Source: Lacticaseibacillus suibinensis (GTDB taxonomy: Bacteria > Bacillota > Bacilli > Lactobacillales > Lactobacillaceae). Taken from it: a stretch of DNA of 64,000 nucleotides. The stretch is from NCBI RefSeq assembly GCF_003946175.1, contig NZ_RHOK01000008.1, positions 46,450 to 110,449 of the forward strand, in the 5' to 3' direction. Of the stretch, positions 34,736 to 44,606 are shown one piece after another. A model generated the notes under the pieces. It searched no databases. It saw only the letters and a program-made list of their open reading frames with translations, and was not told the DNA's origin. Numbering within the stretch: the stretch's first letter is position 1; every line of letters starts with the position of its first letter. The translations under genes were made by a program, and so were the position numbers.

Positions 34736-36456
34736 GCTGGCAACCTCCCTTCCTTGGCCTTTTGGGTTTGATAGATTTCTTGATAAATCGTGTTGTTCGC
34801 CACCAGCTCGTGGTGGGTACCGGCGCCAACGACGCGGCCTTCATCCATGACCAAAATCTGATCAGCGCGGATGATCGAGGAGATTTTTTCCGCAATCACC
34901 ACGGTGGTTGTATGTTTCAAATCGCGGTCCAGCGCTTCTTGCACCAGCTTTTCCGATTCAGCATCAAGCGCTGAGGTGGCATCATCCAAGATCAAAATTT
35001 CTGGATTCGCAATGACGCCGCGGGTAATCGCCAGGCGCTGCTTTTGCCCCCCTGAGAAGTTCGCTGACCGCTCTTCCACTGGTGCGTTATACGCTTCTGG
35101 CAGCCGTTCAATGAACTCGGCGGCTTGCGCGATTTCGGCCGCCCGGCGCATGGTGGCGCTGGTGGCTTCAGGCTGCACCTGCTTAAGGTTGTCAGCGATG
35201 GTGCCTGAGAACAATGTCGACCGTTGCAGCACAAAGGCCACCGCGTCGCGAATCGTTTTTTCCGGCAAGTCGCGCACATCGACCCCGCCGATGAGCACCC
35301 GACCAGAATCAGGGTCAAAGAGCCGCGGAATCAGTTGGGCGAGGGTCGTTTTCCCAGAGCCGGTGGCGCCGACAATGCCCAGCATCTCCCCGGCAGCAAT
35401 GGTAAAGGACACATCCTGCAGCGTCGGCTTGTCGTCGCCGGGATAGGTGAAGGTGACATGATCGAAGGTAATGTCGCCTGCTACTTCACGCTCCGGCCCT
35501 TCCGCGAAGGTCATGCTTGGCGCATGATCCAGCACTTCGTTGATCCGCTTCAGTGAGATAAACGCACGGGTGGCAAAAGTCATCATGAAACTGCCGTTAA
35601 TCACTGCGAACAGGATTTGGCTGAGGTAGGAGGTGAAACTGCTGATCGCGGCAATGTAGGTCGGATGCAGGGTGGCTTCTTGCCCGACCAAATAAACCGC
35701 CACCGCAATGGCGATATTGGCCGTCAGGAAGAACGCCGGCATCAGCACGGCAAAGACCTCCCCGATGCGCGTGGTAACGTCACGCAGCTCGTCAGAGGGC
35801 TTAGCGAAGGTGGCAATCTGGTTGTCTTCTTGGACAAAGGATTTGACCACGCGAATGCCCATCAGGTTTTCCCGCGCCACAGTGTTCACATTTTCAATCA
35901 ATTGCTGGGTGCGGCCAAATAACCGGCTCAACTGCTTGAAGGCGACAATCGCCACCGCCACAATAATCACCAGCATGATCAAAATCACCCACCACTGCTG
36001 CGGCATGGTGATTAAGGCCAAAATCAGACCACCTAAAAACAGAAACGGAATCCGCGTCACCTGCTGGAAGGTGGCCATCACGACCCCTTGTACCTGCTGG
36101 ATATCGTTGGTCATCCGCACGACCAAATTCGAGGCGGAAAAAGTTTCGATGTCGGCATAGGCAAATTTTTGCACGTGCTGGTAGATATCGGCCCGCAAAT
36201 CCGTGGCCACGCCTAGTGCCAACTTGGCCGAATAGACGGTGTTGATGATCCCGGCAATGATGCCAATCACGGCCAAGGCAATCAGCCACAAGCCATCTTG
36301 CCACACGGTGCTTTTATCGTTAGCCATGATGGCTTCCATCACGGTTTGCAGCAGCCGCGGCTGCCACAGCGTCGCGAAGACGAGCACCAGCACCGCCACT
36401 GTCGCCACCGTTGCGTTGACCCAGTAACGTTTCAGATACGGTATGAGTACTTTCAT
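34732..36456 (-). CDS. Heterodimeric ABC exporter half, MdlA-like
   Basis: 574 aa. Transmembrane domain (about 15-310) followed by the ATPase: Walker A GATGSGKTT, signature FSGGQKQRLAITRGV, Walker B ILILDDATSALDAES. The residue after Walker B is Asp, not the catalytic Glu, as expected for the degenerate site of a heterodimer. ATG 36456 follows AAGGAGAA. First gene of the two-gene operon. Confidence 0.92.
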   Translation of the reverse strand: MKVLIPYLKRYWVNATVATVAVLVLVFATLWQPRLLQTVMEAIMANDKSTVWQDGLWLIALAVIGIIAGIINTVYSAKLALGVATDLRADIYQHVQKFAYADIETFSASNLVVRMTNDIQQVQGVVMATFQQVTRIPFLFLGGLILALITMPQQWWVILIMLVIIVAVAIVAFKQLSRLFGRTQQLIENVNTVARENLMGIRVVKSFVQEDNQIATFAKPSDELRDVTTRIGEVFAVLMPAFFLTANIAIAVAVYLVGQEATLHPTYIAAISSFTSYLSQILFAVINGSFMMTFATRAFISLKRINEVLDHAPSMTFAEGPEREVAGDITFDHVTFTYPGDDKPTLQDVSFTIAAGEMLGIVGATGSGKTTLAQLIPRLFDPDSGRVLIGGVDVRDLPEKTIRDAVAFVLQRSTLFSGTIADNLKQVQPEATSATMRRAAEIAQAAEFIERLPEAYNAPVEERSANFSGGQKQRLAITRGVIANPEILILDDATSALDAESEKLVQEALDRDLKHTTTVVIAEKISSIIRADQILVMDEGRVVGAGTHHELVANNTIYQEIYQTQKAKEGRLPA

Positions 36457-36567
36457 ATGGTTCTCCTTAAAATGCTTAGTTAGATAAGCGTATCTGAATA
36501 ATTGATGAGAATCAAGGCGCGGCCAATCAGGTTCAGACAAGCTGGCTTGGTGATTTTGGCGAGGGCC

Positions 36568-36726
36568 GGGCCGGTCAGCCTCCGCAGGCAGGGGCTGGAA
36601 CGTGGTGGCCAGCGCTTTGAGCCTCGCGCTGCGAGGCTCAAAGTCGTGGCTTGTTCTAAGTCAGCTAAATCCGCTGACTAAGCACAATTTCACCACTGAG
36701 CCCCTGCCTGCTCCGGTTGACCGGCC
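36568..36726. repeat. Large inverted repeat with two inner hairpins
   Basis: Left arm 36568-36608 and right arm 36691-36726 are imperfect complements (both contain GGGCCGGTCA, and GCAGGCAGGGGCT, when read from opposite strands). Inside lie two clean hairpins: TTTGAGCCTCGC/GCGAGGCTCAAA (36616-36642) and AGTCAGC/GCTGACT (36659-36679). The whole folds as a three-way junction. The 400-bp gap 36457-36862 contains this element, the terminator of asd and no gene. Confidence 0.75.
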
Positions 36727-36831
36727 CTACGGTGGTGTTTCTACGCTAATCAATGCCCATCACTCAACAGTCGCTTGAGGGGTGACTTGCTGTTGCTCAA
36801 CTATGGGTCAAGGATCACTTTTGCGTGAGTC

Positions 36832-36857
36832 AAAAACAGCCGCATGACTGCGGCTTC
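36832..36857 (-). terminator. Terminator of the dap operon
   Basis: On the minus strand GCCGCA-GTCA-TGCGGC followed by TGTTTTTG, six bases after asd. Confidence 0.8.
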
Positions 36858-36862
36858 ATTGT

Positions 36863-37954
36863 TTATTCAAATAATTCTGCACTACCAGCTGGGACACGCA
36901 CGAGGTCTCTGGCGACGAGTGCTTCCGCGATTTGCACGGCGTTCCAAGCGGCCCCTTTCAGCAGGTTATCGGCGACGACCCACAAGTTGTAGGCGCCAGG
37001 GGTTTCTTGATCAGGCCGGATGCGGCCAACGAAAGTGTCACGACTGCCGGCAGCGGTTTGTGGTTGCGGGTAGAGTTGCTGGGCGGGGTCGTCTTGAACG
37101 ACCAGGCCGGGGAATTTCGCCATTTCTGCCCGCAGTGCAGCGGCAGTCGGCGTTTGCCCTTCCGCTACTTCAAACCAAACGGATTCACCGTGAGCAATCG
37201 GCACTGGTACCCGGACACAAGTGGCGGTGACTTTGATGTCAGGGGCGTTTTTGTCGCCAAGCATGATTTTCTTGGTTTCGTGAATCATTTTCCACTCTTC
37301 ATGCGTGTAGCCGTCGTCCTCGAACACGTCGATTTGCGGCAACAGGTTAAACGCGAGTGGATAGTGCTTGGCAGCGCCTTTGACCGGCAGGACGTTGGCG
37401 GTCATGGGTTCATCGGCAAGGTACGCTTGCGCCTCGGTTTTTAGTTCTTCAATCGCGGACTGACCAGCTCCAGAGGCCGCTTGATACGTCGACACGATGA
37501 TCCGGCGTAGCCCAAATGCCCGCCGCACTGGTTCGAGCGCCATCATCATTTGAATGGTGGAGCAGTTCGGATCCGCGATAATGCCATGATGGTCGTTCAA
37601 GGCGTCAGGATTCACTTCCGGCACCACTAGCGGCACGTTGTCATCCATGCGAAAATGCGACGTATTATCCACACACACGGCACCGCGCTTCACCGCCTCT
37701 GGCAACAGCTTGGCTGAAACCGCGCCGCCGGCCGAGGCCAGCACGAGATCAACGCCGTTAAACGAATCCGGCGTGGCCACGGTGACCGCAATGTGCTGGC
37801 CTTTGAAGGTCAGCGCTTTGCCGGCGGAACGCGGTGAGGCTAATAACCGCAGCTCACGCACTGGAATGGTTGATTCGGCCAGCTGTTCAATCATCCGGGT
37901 GCCGACTGCCCCGGTGGCGCCAAGAATGGCGACAACATAACCTTTTGTTTGCAT
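36863..37954 (-). CDS. asd: Aspartate-semialdehyde dehydrogenase
   Basis: 363 aa. NADP-binding [13 protein letters not shown] at the N-terminus, catalytic Cys in [10 protein letters not shown] (about 130) and the active-site stretch [10 protein letters not shown]. It reduces aspartyl phosphate to aspartate semialdehyde, the branch-point precursor of diaminopimelate, threonine and methionine. Last gene of the dap operon, starting five bases after patA ends, with AAAGGAG. Confidence 0.96.
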   Translation of the reverse strand: MQTKGYVVAILGATGAVGTRMIEQLAESTIPVRELRLLASPRSAGKALTFKGQHIAVTVATPDSFNGVDLVLASAGGAVSAKLLPEAVKRGAVCVDNTSHFRMDDNVPLVVPEVNPDALNDHHGIIADPNCSTIQMMMALEPVRRAFGLRRIIVSTYQAASGAGQSAIEELKTEAQAYLADEPMTANVLPVKGAAKHYPLAFNLLPQIDVFEDDGYTHEEWKMIHETKKIMLGDKNAPDIKVTATCVRVPVPIAHGESVWFEVAEGQTPTAAALRAEMAKFPGLVVQDDPAQQLYPQPQTAAGSRDTFVGRIRPDQETPGAYNLWVVADNLLKGAAWNAVQIAEALVARDLVRVPAGSAELFE

Positions 37955-37959
37955 ACTGA

Positions 37960-39132
37960 CTACTCCTTTGTGGCGACATAACGCTGAATGCGCTCGCCGG
38001 CTTCAATCAAATCGGCGGTGGCAGTGGCATAAGACAACCGCACGTACCCTTCGCCGCCTGGCCCAAACACCGACCCTGGCACCACGCCCACCTTAGCTTT
38101 GGCTGCCAAGTCGTAAACAAACGCGACATCGTCCACTTGGTTAGCCGGTAGTTTGGCAAAAATGTAAAACGCCCCGGCTGGCCGCGGCGCCGTGAAGCCC
38201 GCCGCCGTAAGCGCCTTCAACATCAAATCGCGCCGCTGTTGATAAATGGCTTTCATCTCGCTGGCATCATCGAAGTTGGTCGCCAGCGCTTCTTGCGCCG
38301 CCATCATCATCGGACTCGCGCCGCAAGTGACCATAAACTGATGCATTTTGCCCACTAACGCCACCAACGCGGCCGGGCCGGCAAAGTAGCCCACGCGGTA
38401 GCCGGTCATCGCGTGCGACTTGGAAAAGCCGGAAATCAGCAACGTTTGCTCAGGCGCCAACGCCCCCATACTCAGGTGCTTGGTGTCATAGGTGAGCTCC
38501 GCATAGATTTCATCAGCCAAAACCACCAAGTTGCTGGCCTTGACCACCTGGGCCAGGGCTTGTATTTCAGCCGGCGAGTAGGTCACGCCAGTAGGATTGC
38601 TGGGATAATTCAGCACCAACCCCTTGGCTTCAGGATGAGCCGCGAGCGTGGCTTGGAGTTTGGCTGCCGTGAAGAGAAAGTCTGGGGCCGTGTTCACCAA
38701 CACGACATTCAACGCGGCCAAATGAGCCACGGCTTCATACAGGGGAAACGTCGGCGTGGGAATAATGATGGTATCACCGGGATTGAATAAGCCGGCAATC
38801 GCCGCGTGAATCGCCTCAGTCGCCCCGACTGTGACCACCACCTCGGTCGCCGGATCATAATGGGCATCGAAGCGCTGGGCCAGATAGCCGGCGATTTTTT
38901 CTCGTAGCGGCAGATAGCCAAACGACGGGGCGTAATGCGAGTAATCGCCATCAATCGCAGCTTTGGTCGCCGCCTTGATATGGTCAGGCACCGGAAAGTC
39001 CGGCTCACCGAGCGTCAATTTGATGATGCCGGGAATTTTTGAGATTTGGTTGTCTACGGCGCGAATCGCAGAAGGGGGAATGGCGGCCACGCGCCGATTA
39101 CCCACCGCGAGCCCGTTTTTTAATGCTGGCAT
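37960..39132 (-). CDS. patA: Class I aminotransferase, probable N-acetyl-DAP aminotransferase
   Basis: 390 aa PLP enzyme. The Schiff-base Lys is in [16 protein letters not shown] (about 234); other landmarks are [12 protein letters not shown] and [13 protein letters not shown]. By position in the operon it should convert N-acetyl-2-amino-6-oxopimelate with glutamate to N-acetyl-L,L-diaminopimelate, the PatA step of the acetylase pathway. It lies 15 bp after dapB. Confidence 0.92.
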   Translation of the reverse strand: MPALKNGLAVGNRRVAAIPPSAIRAVDNQISKIPGIIKLTLGEPDFPVPDHIKAATKAAIDGDYSHYAPSFGYLPLREKIAGYLAQRFDAHYDPATEVVVTVGATEAIHAAIAGLFNPGDTIIIPTPTFPLYEAVAHLAALNVVLVNTAPDFLFTAAKLQATLAAHPEAKGLVLNYPSNPTGVTYSPAEIQALAQVVKASNLVVLADEIYAELTYDTKHLSMGALAPEQTLLISGFSKSHAMTGYRVGYFAGPAALVALVGKMHQFMVTCGASPMMMAAQEALATNFDDASEMKAIYQQRRDLMLKALTAAGFTAPRPAGAFYIFAKLPANQVDDVAFVYDLAAKAKVGVVPGSVFGPGGEGYVRLSYATATADLIEAGERIQRYVATKE

Positions 39133-39147
39133 GAGGGGCTTCCTTTC

Positions 39148-39894
39148 TTAAAGCAGTGAATCGAGGCCAATGGTCAACGCCGCGGGCAATTTAGCCACCT
39201 GGCGCACTGCCAGCGCGACCCCAGCCATGAAACTGGAACGGTCAAAAGAGACCTGCTTGATACTCAGGCTTTCGCCGGTCGCACCAAACAGCACTTCTTC
39301 CTGAGCGACATAGCCTGGCAACCGCAAGGCGTGGACTGGCACGTCATCGAGCCACTCGCCGCGCGCCGGCGCGTCCTGATGCGGGGCTAGTGGTTTGTGC
39401 TGCCGGGCCTGGCTGATCAGTTTGGCCGTGGCCCGGGCAGTGCCGGAAGGGGCATCGAGTTTGTCTGAATGATGGGCCTCAACTACCTCGGCGTCAGGGA
39501 AATACTTGGCTGCTTTGGCGGCGAACTGCATCATCAGCACTGCCGAAATGGCAAAATTCGGCACAATCAGCGCATGTTTGCCTTTGGCCTGGGCCAACTG
39601 GCCTAGGGCGGCCTCATCGGCCTGGGTCAAACCGCTGGTGCCAATCACGACATCCATGCCATGCGTCAACGCATATTCAGCATTCTCCCTGGCCGCCGTT
39701 GGAATCGTGAAGTCCACCCAGACATCAGCGGTGACATCAATTTGATCCAGCTGGACAAACACCGGAAAGGCGGTGGGCGCTGCAGCTGCTGGCGCCAGTC
39801 CCCCCACCACGGTCAGGTCTGGTGTTTCCGCCATCATGGCTGTCACCTGACGGCCCATTTTACCTAGCACACCGCCAATGAATACTTCGGTCAT
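39148..39894 (-). CDS. dapB: 4-hydroxy-tetrahydrodipicolinate reductase
   Basis: 248 aa. Nucleotide-binding GGVLGKMGRQV at the N-terminus and the family signature EAHHSDKLDAPSGTA (about 143), with the catalytic His pair and Lys. It reduces the DapA product with NAD(P)H. The start overlaps the dapA stop by four bases (ATGA). Confidence 0.96.
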   Translation of the reverse strand: MTEVFIGGVLGKMGRQVTAMMAETPDLTVVGGLAPAAAAPTAFPVFVQLDQIDVTADVWVDFTIPTAARENAEYALTHGMDVVIGTSGLTQADEAALGQLAQAKGKHALIVPNFAISAVLMMQFAAKAAKYFPDAEVVEAHHSDKLDAPSGTARATAKLISQARQHKPLAPHQDAPARGEWLDDVPVHALRLPGYVAQEEVLFGATGESLSIKQVSFDRSSFMAGVALAVRQVAKLPAALTIGLDSLL

Positions 39895-40766
39895 TTTGCA
39901 TCCCCCTCTAACACTGCCAGCACCTGCGCGGTTTCGCTGTCATTCAGCTTCAGCAGCGGCAGCCGTAAATTGTTTTTGATTTCCCCCCGCCGAGCCAGCA
40001 TCATTTTCACTGGCGCTGGTGATGGAAAGGCAAACAGCGCATGCATCCGGGGCACCAGCCAAGCCATTTGCGCCTCAGCTTCAGCGCGCTGGCCACGCTG
40101 CTGCGCCGCGACTGCGGCCATTTGCGGTCCGTACAAATGCGCGGCCACCGAAATCACGCCATTCGCCCCGACGCGCAGCGCATCGAGGAACTGATCATCG
40201 TCTCCGGTATACACGGCAAAATCCGTCGGCGTGTGTTGAACCAGCCAGGCCAAGTCCTCAATCGTGGTGCATTGCTTGACGGCTTGAATGTTGGGATGCT
40301 GGGCCAACTCGGCCAAGGTGACGTTGCTCAGCTGCACGACGCTACGGCCGGGAATATTGTAAATCATCACCGGCTTGGCGCTGGCTTCAGCAATCGCGGT
40401 GAAATGCGCCACCATGCCCGCTTGGCTCGGCTTGTTGTAATACGGCACCACGGCAAGCACGGCATCAACGCCAGCCAGCTGGGATACTTCCTGCGCCAGC
40501 GCCACGGATTGGCGGGTGCTGTTAGAGCCGACATTGGCAATCAACCGGCCCCGGCCGCGCAATTGCGCGCTGAAATGGGTAAACAAAGCAATTTTTTCTT
40601 CGTGACTCAGATTGGGACTCTCCCCGGTAGTCGCCCCGACCACAAAACCGGTACTGCCTTCACTCAGCAGCCGCTCAATCAGCGCATCCAGCGCCGGATA
40701 GTCGATTTGGTCATCATCGGTAAACGGGGTGATGATGGCAGTGATAATCGCATCATTTTCAAACAT
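39891..40766 (-). CDS. dapA: 4-hydroxy-tetrahydrodipicolinate synthase
   Basis: 291 aa TIM-barrel lyase. GATTGESPNLSHEEK near 45, catalytic Tyr in AVVPYYNKPSQAG (about 133) and Schiff-base Lys in QAVKQCT (about 162). It condenses pyruvate with aspartate semialdehyde. It overlaps dapL by eight bases and dapB by four. Confidence 0.96.
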   Translation of the reverse strand: MFENDAIITAIITPFTDDDQIDYPALDALIERLLSEGSTGFVVGATTGESPNLSHEEKIALFTHFSAQLRGRGRLIANVGSNSTRQSVALAQEVSQLAGVDAVLAVVPYYNKPSQAGMVAHFTAIAEASAKPVMIYNIPGRSVVQLSNVTLAELAQHPNIQAVKQCTTIEDLAWLVQHTPTDFAVYTGDDDQFLDALRVGANGVISVAAHLYGPQMAAVAAQQRGQRAEAEAQMAWLVPRMHALFAFPSPAPVKMMLARRGEIKNNLRLPLLKLNDSETAQVLAVLEGDAK

Positions 40767-41922
40767 GAGTTGCCTCCATTCGTGCTGTCAAAAAGCCCAC
40801 CCAGGCGGTCACGCCTGGCATCAGTGCCGCTTCATCCGGATTAAGCTGGGCTGAGTGCAGGCTGTGCGCCGGATCGCCCACGCCCAACCACACCATGGTG
40901 CCCGGGAACTGCTGGAGCAAAAAGCCGAAGTCCTCGCCGGTCATCGCCGGCGGAACGGTGGCAAAATCCACCTCTGGGGCTTGGGTCATGTAATCGATCA
41001 AAGCCTGGGTTTGCGCCGGTGCATTTTCTACAGGCATGTACCCGCCTTGAATCAGCTTCAAAGTGACCTGCACATCGTAAGTCGCCCCGACGCCTTCAGC
41101 AATGCGGCGGACGCGCTGCTGCATCATTTCAATATCGCTTTGGCGAAAGGCGCGGATGGTGCCATCCAAATGGGCACTGCCGGCGATGACATTGCCGATG
41201 GTCCCGGCATGGAAAGTGCCCAGCGTGACCACCCCACCACGGACCGGGTCCACATTGCGCGCAACGATGGTTTGTACCTGCATCACGAACGCCGCTGCTG
41301 CCACAATCGCATCATTGGCCTTTTGGGGAAAAGCAGCGTGGCCGCTTTTGCCAGTGAACGTGACGTGGATTTCCGTGGTGCCGGCAAACAAGGTGCCCAT
41401 GCGCGTGGCAATTTGCCCGGCCGGCAGCTGGGGATCATCATGCAACCCGTAAAATTCATCAGGCCGCCAGTCGCCGGTAAACGCGCCGGCATCGAAGACC
41501 CGTTTGCCGCCATACTCCGCTTCTTCCGCCGGCTGGAAGAAAAACAGCAGATTGTCGCGCGGCTGAACACTAGCGAAATGAGCCAGTACGCCCAGCGCCA
41601 CAGTCATATGAATATCATGGCCGCAGGCGTGCATCACGCCGGCATGCTGAGAGGCAAACGGCAAACCGGTCTCTTCTGTGACCGGCAGCGCGTCAATATC
41701 GGTGCGGTAACCCATCGTCCGGTTTGGCGCGGTGCCTTGCAGGCGGACCAACAGCGCAGTTGGCACTGCAGGCACATGCTTGAAGGTCAGCCACGAGCAA
41801 TTCAAATCATTGATGACTTGCTCCAGGTAGGCCTGGGTTTGGGTTTCATGTAGCGCCAGCTCCGGTATTTGATGGAGGTGGCGGCGGATTTGGATCAGTT
41901 CGGATTCGGTGAATGCTGACAT
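40759..41922 (-). CDS. dapL: N-acetyldiaminopimelate deacetylase
   Basis: 387 aa M20D amidohydrolase. Metal-binding MHACGHDIHMTVALG (about 98), FFFQPAEEAEYGG (about 127) and dimerisation-domain residues GHAAFPQKANDA. In this operon it should remove acetate from N-acetyl-L,L-DAP. AAGAAAGG precedes the ATG. A 245-bp gap with palindromic repeats separates it from dapH. Confidence 0.93.
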   Translation of the reverse strand: MSAFTESELIQIRRHLHQIPELALHETQTQAYLEQVINDLNCSWLTFKHVPAVPTALLVRLQGTAPNRTMGYRTDIDALPVTEETGLPFASQHAGVMHACGHDIHMTVALGVLAHFASVQPRDNLLFFFQPAEEAEYGGKRVFDAGAFTGDWRPDEFYGLHDDPQLPAGQIATRMGTLFAGTTEIHVTFTGKSGHAAFPQKANDAIVAAAAFVMQVQTIVARNVDPVRGGVVTLGTFHAGTIGNVIAGSAHLDGTIRAFRQSDIEMMQQRVRRIAEGVGATYDVQVTLKLIQGGYMPVENAPAQTQALIDYMTQAPEVDFATVPPAMTGEDFGFLLQQFPGTMVWLGVGDPAHSLHSAQLNPDEAALMPGVTAWVGFLTARMEATHV

Positions 41923-41964
41923 AAGCGGCCTTTCTTAGGAAAAATGATGATGAGCAGTGAAGCA

Positions 41965-42030
41965 CGAAACGGCGGCAATGCCATAAGCTATGGTTATCTG
42001 TCGGGCTAAGGACGCCCAGCTCCGCAGCCT
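41965..42030. repeat. Palindromic repeat, partial unit B1
   Basis: Right half plus tail of the unit: CGGCGGCAATGCC, ATAAGCTATGG, CTGTCGGGCTAAG, GCCCAGCTCCGCAGCCT. The left arm is absent. In tandem with B2, inside the dap operon. Confidence 0.65.
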
Positions 42031-42056
42031 GTTGAGTTGCGCTGCGCTGGGCATCG

Positions 42057-42152
42057 CCCGAGCAGCTAGCTACGCTTGTGCCCTCGCCGCCAAAAAACGG
42101 CGGCAATGCCATCAGCTAGGTTACCTGTCGGGCTGGGAGCGCCCAGCTCCGC
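42057..42152. repeat. Palindromic repeat, complete unit B2 within the dap operon
   Basis: CCCGA/TCGGG outer arms, CAGCTAGCTACG/CAGCTAGG middle arms, GCCGCC-AAAAAA-CGGCGG inner hairpin, then the GCGCCCAGCTCCGCAGCCT tail. It lies between the dapH stop and the dapL start and would be part of the operon mRNA. Confidence 0.75.
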
Positions 42153-42167
42153 AGCCTGGTGAGCAGC

Positions 42168-42884
42168 CTACAGTTGCCGTAAAGCGTCAATCAAACCCGT
42201 TTCGCTGGCGGTTTTATCATCCTTCATTTTGATGATTTTGGCCGGGACTCCGGCCACAACGGCGCCGGCCGGTACATCGTCAATCACAATCGCGCCGGCG
42301 GCTACCACAGCGCCTTGGCCGACATGCACGCCTTCAATCACCACGGCGTTGGCGCCAACCAGCACATCGTCTTCGATGATGACTGGCGTCGCGCTCGCGG
42401 GTTCCACCACCCCGGCCAGCACCGCGCCGGCCCCGATGTGGCAATGCTGGCCGACCGTGGCGCGGCCGCCCAACACAGCACCCATGTCGATCATGGTCCC
42501 GGCCCCGATTTTGGACCCGATATTGATGATGGCGCCCATCATGATCACCGCATGATCATCAATCGTGACATGTTCGCGAATAATGGCGCCTGGTTCAATC
42601 CGCGCGTTCACGGTACTGATGTCGAGCATCGGGACCCCAGTGTTACGGCCAAGTGCTTCGACCCGCACCGTGGTCAATGGCGCCTGGTTAGCGGCCAACC
42701 AAGGCTTGATGACCTCAGCATCCCCATACAACTGACCGGTTTTGGTCTCAAAAAAGGCCTGCACGCCTGTTGGTACTGGCGTCAACTTAGCTATGTCACC
42801 AGCCAGCGTGACATGCAGCGGCGTGGTTTTTGGGGCATTGGCGATGTAATCAATGATTTGTTCGGCATTAAATGGGGCTGGCAT
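42168..42884 (-). CDS. dapH: Tetrahydrodipicolinate N-acetyltransferase
   Basis: 238 aa left-handed beta-helix acyltransferase (DapH, often called dapD). N-terminal domain [19 protein letters not shown], then hexapeptide repeats ([47 protein letters not shown]). It acetylates tetrahydrodipicolinate, committing the pathway to the acetyl branch. The start at ATG 42884 follows TAGGAGG. The longer frame upstream is the riboswitch and is rejected. Confidence 0.95.
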   Translation of the reverse strand: MPAPFNAEQIIDYIANAPKTTPLHVTLAGDIAKLTPVPTGVQAFFETKTGQLYGDAEVIKPWLAANQAPLTTVRVEALGRNTGVPMLDISTVNARIEPGAIIREHVTIDDHAVIMMGAIINIGSKIGAGTMIDMGAVLGGRATVGQHCHIGAGAVLAGVVEPASATPVIIEDDVLVGANAVVIEGVHVGQGAVVAAGAIVIDDVPAGAVVAGVPAKIIKMKDDKTASETGLIDALRQL

Positions 42885-42901
42885 AAAGTTTCCTCCTAGA
42901 T

Positions 42902-43145
42902 TAAAAACGTCCATCTGGAGCGCAGTTTCGCTCACCAGATGGACGTTAAATGACCATTGATTAACGATAGCGCCCCGCATGACTGCGACAGTCCACCGGA
43001 TCTTCTCCAGTAGCCCAACCCGCCAGTGGCAACACCCGCCAGCGGATTTCGGCGGTGTTCCCTTTCGCTTATCCGCACTGCCCGTGTCAGGGCTTGGATA
43101 AGGTACTCTTGGCGACCGCAACCTCTATCAGTTATTTGATTAAGC
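42902..43145 (-). ncRNA. Lysine riboswitch (L-box)
   Basis: Minus-strand landmarks of the lysine aptamer in order: GATAGAGGTTGCGG, AAGAGTACC, GAAAGGGAACACCGCCGAAA, GGCTACTGGAGAAGATC and the closing GCGGGGCGCTATC. A strong terminator follows, AACGTCCATCTGG with its complement and five T (42947-42902), before dapH. Lysine binding should terminate transcription of the dap operon. Confidence 0.93.
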
Positions 43146-43147
43146 TT

Positions 43148-43176
43148 AGAATACAATTATAACCAAGTACCGTCAA
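43148..43176 (-). promoter_or_regulatory. Promoter of the dap operon
   Basis: TTGACG (43176-43171), 17-bp spacer, TATTCT (43153-43148), just upstream of the L-box. Confidence 0.78.
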
Positions 43177-43179
43177 CCC

Positions 43180-43208
43180 TTGACAAAATCCGAAGGCTTC
43201 GCTAATTT
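43180..43208 (+). promoter_or_regulatory. Promoter of aspartate kinase gene
   Basis: TTGACA (43180-43185), 17-bp spacer, TAATTT (43203-43208). Back to back with the dap promoter, four bases apart. The leader is only about 30 nt, so no riboswitch controls this gene. Confidence 0.7.
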
Positions 43209-43241
43209 TAAGCCAATTGATGAGAAAAGAGCGAGAAAATT

Positions 43242-44603
43242 ATGAAAGTCATTAAGTTTGGGGGCTCCTCTTTGGCCACCGGCGCCCAGCTGGAAAAAGT
43301 CAGTCGCATTATTCAAGCCGATGCGCAGCGCCGCGTGATCGTGGTCTCCGCCCCAGGCAAACGCCACGGTGGCGACACCAAGGTGACTGATTTGCTGAAA
43401 GAACTGGCCGATGCCGTGCTCAGCAGGCAGGACCCCTTGCCGCTGATTGACGTGATTTTGGCCCGGTACAGTGAAATTCAAACCCACTTTGCCTTAACTG
43501 AAGACGTGGTGGCTAAATTGCGGGCGCACCTGATTAGCCTGACTCAGCAAACATACAGCAGCGCGGCCTACCTGCGTGATGCGTTCATGGCCCAAGGCGA
43601 ACACATGAATGCCCAGCTCGTGGCCGCGGTGCTAACGGCCCAGGGCTTGCCTGCCCGCTTTGTCAGTCCCCAAGCGCTGGGAATTGTGCTCGCGGGCCAG
43701 CCAGGCCATGTGCAAATCGATCCGCAAACCTATCGCAATCTGGCCCAATTCACTTTCCCCGATGCTTACATCGTGGTACCAGGGTTTTATGCGTTCGATG
43801 CAGAGCAGCGCATCGTGACTTTCCCGCGGGGTGGTTCGGACATCACGGGCTCAATTCTCGCCCGCGGTTTGCACGCCGACTTATACGAGAACTTCACCGA
43901 TGTCTCCTGGGTTTACGCCGCAGATCCACACTTGGTCAAGGGGCCCCGGGCCATCAACACCGTGACTTACCGAGAAATGCGGGAACTGGCGTATGCCGGC
44001 TTTTCCGTGTTCAATGACGAAGCCTTGATTCCCGTGATTGAAGCCAACATTTGCGTCAATATCAAAAACACTAACGACCCCACTGCCCCGGGCACGCTAA
44101 TTTCACCCACGAAAAACGTGAAGCATCATCATCACATCACCGGGGTTGCCGCCAAGAAGGATTTCACCGCGCTATACTTGCACCGCTACTTGATCAACGC
44201 CCAAGTCGGCTTCACCTTGAAGCTGCTCCAGATCTTGTCCAACTACGGCGTGCCCTATGAACACATGCCTAGTGGGATCGACGACCTCACTGTCATCATC
44301 GACAAACACGAACTAACCGCCGCCAAGCAGCAAGCCATCACCGAAGAAGTCCAGGCCCAAATTCAGCCTGACACCTTGGAGTGGTTGGATGACCTTGCGA
44401 TTGTGATGGTTGTCGGTGAAGGCCTTTACGCCAGTATCGACCTAGTGCCACGGATCATGGTGGCGTTGGCTGACGCTGGTGTCACCCCCGCCGTGATCAA
44501 CCAAGGCGCATCGCGAATCAGTTTGATGCTGGCGGTGCCGAACGCGCAAGCCCAAACCGCGGTACAGGCCATCTATGGCCTAAGCAGTGAACACCAAGCC
44601 TAA
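43242..44603 (+). CDS. lysC: Aspartate kinase
   Basis: 453 aa. Kinase domain with KFGGSSLAT at residues 5-13, GGSDITGSILARGL and FTDVSWVYAADP; two C-terminal ACT domains (about 300-450) for feedback control. It phosphorylates aspartate, the first step towards lysine, threonine and methionine. Divergent from the dap operon, without the lysine riboswitch. Of the aspartokinase isozymes it looks like the long monofunctional type with a YclM-like VSAPGKRHGGD; the choice of symbol is tentative. Confidence 0.92.
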   Translation: MKVIKFGGSSLATGAQLEKVSRIIQADAQRRVIVVSAPGKRHGGDTKVTDLLKELADAVLSRQDPLPLIDVILARYSEIQTHFALTEDVVAKLRAHLISLTQQTYSSAAYLRDAFMAQGEHMNAQLVAAVLTAQGLPARFVSPQALGIVLAGQPGHVQIDPQTYRNLAQFTFPDAYIVVPGFYAFDAEQRIVTFPRGGSDITGSILARGLHADLYENFTDVSWVYAADPHLVKGPRAINTVTYREMRELAYAGFSVFNDEALIPVIEANICVNIKNTNDPTAPGTLISPTKNVKHHHHITGVAAKKDFTALYLHRYLINAQVGFTLKLLQILSNYGVPYEHMPSGIDDLTVIIDKHELTAAKQQAITEEVQAQIQPDTLEWLDDLAIVMVVGEGLYASIDLVPRIMVALADAGVTPAVINQGASRISLMLAVPNAQAQTAVQAIYGLSSEHQA

Positions 44604-44606
44604 ACG

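Noticed and set aside
40041..41853. Two long plus-strand frames (267 and 332 codons)
   Set aside because: Antisense to dapA and dapL; no family features.
42885..43121. 79-codon extension of dapH
   Set aside because: It is the lysine riboswitch and terminator, which would be untranslated.
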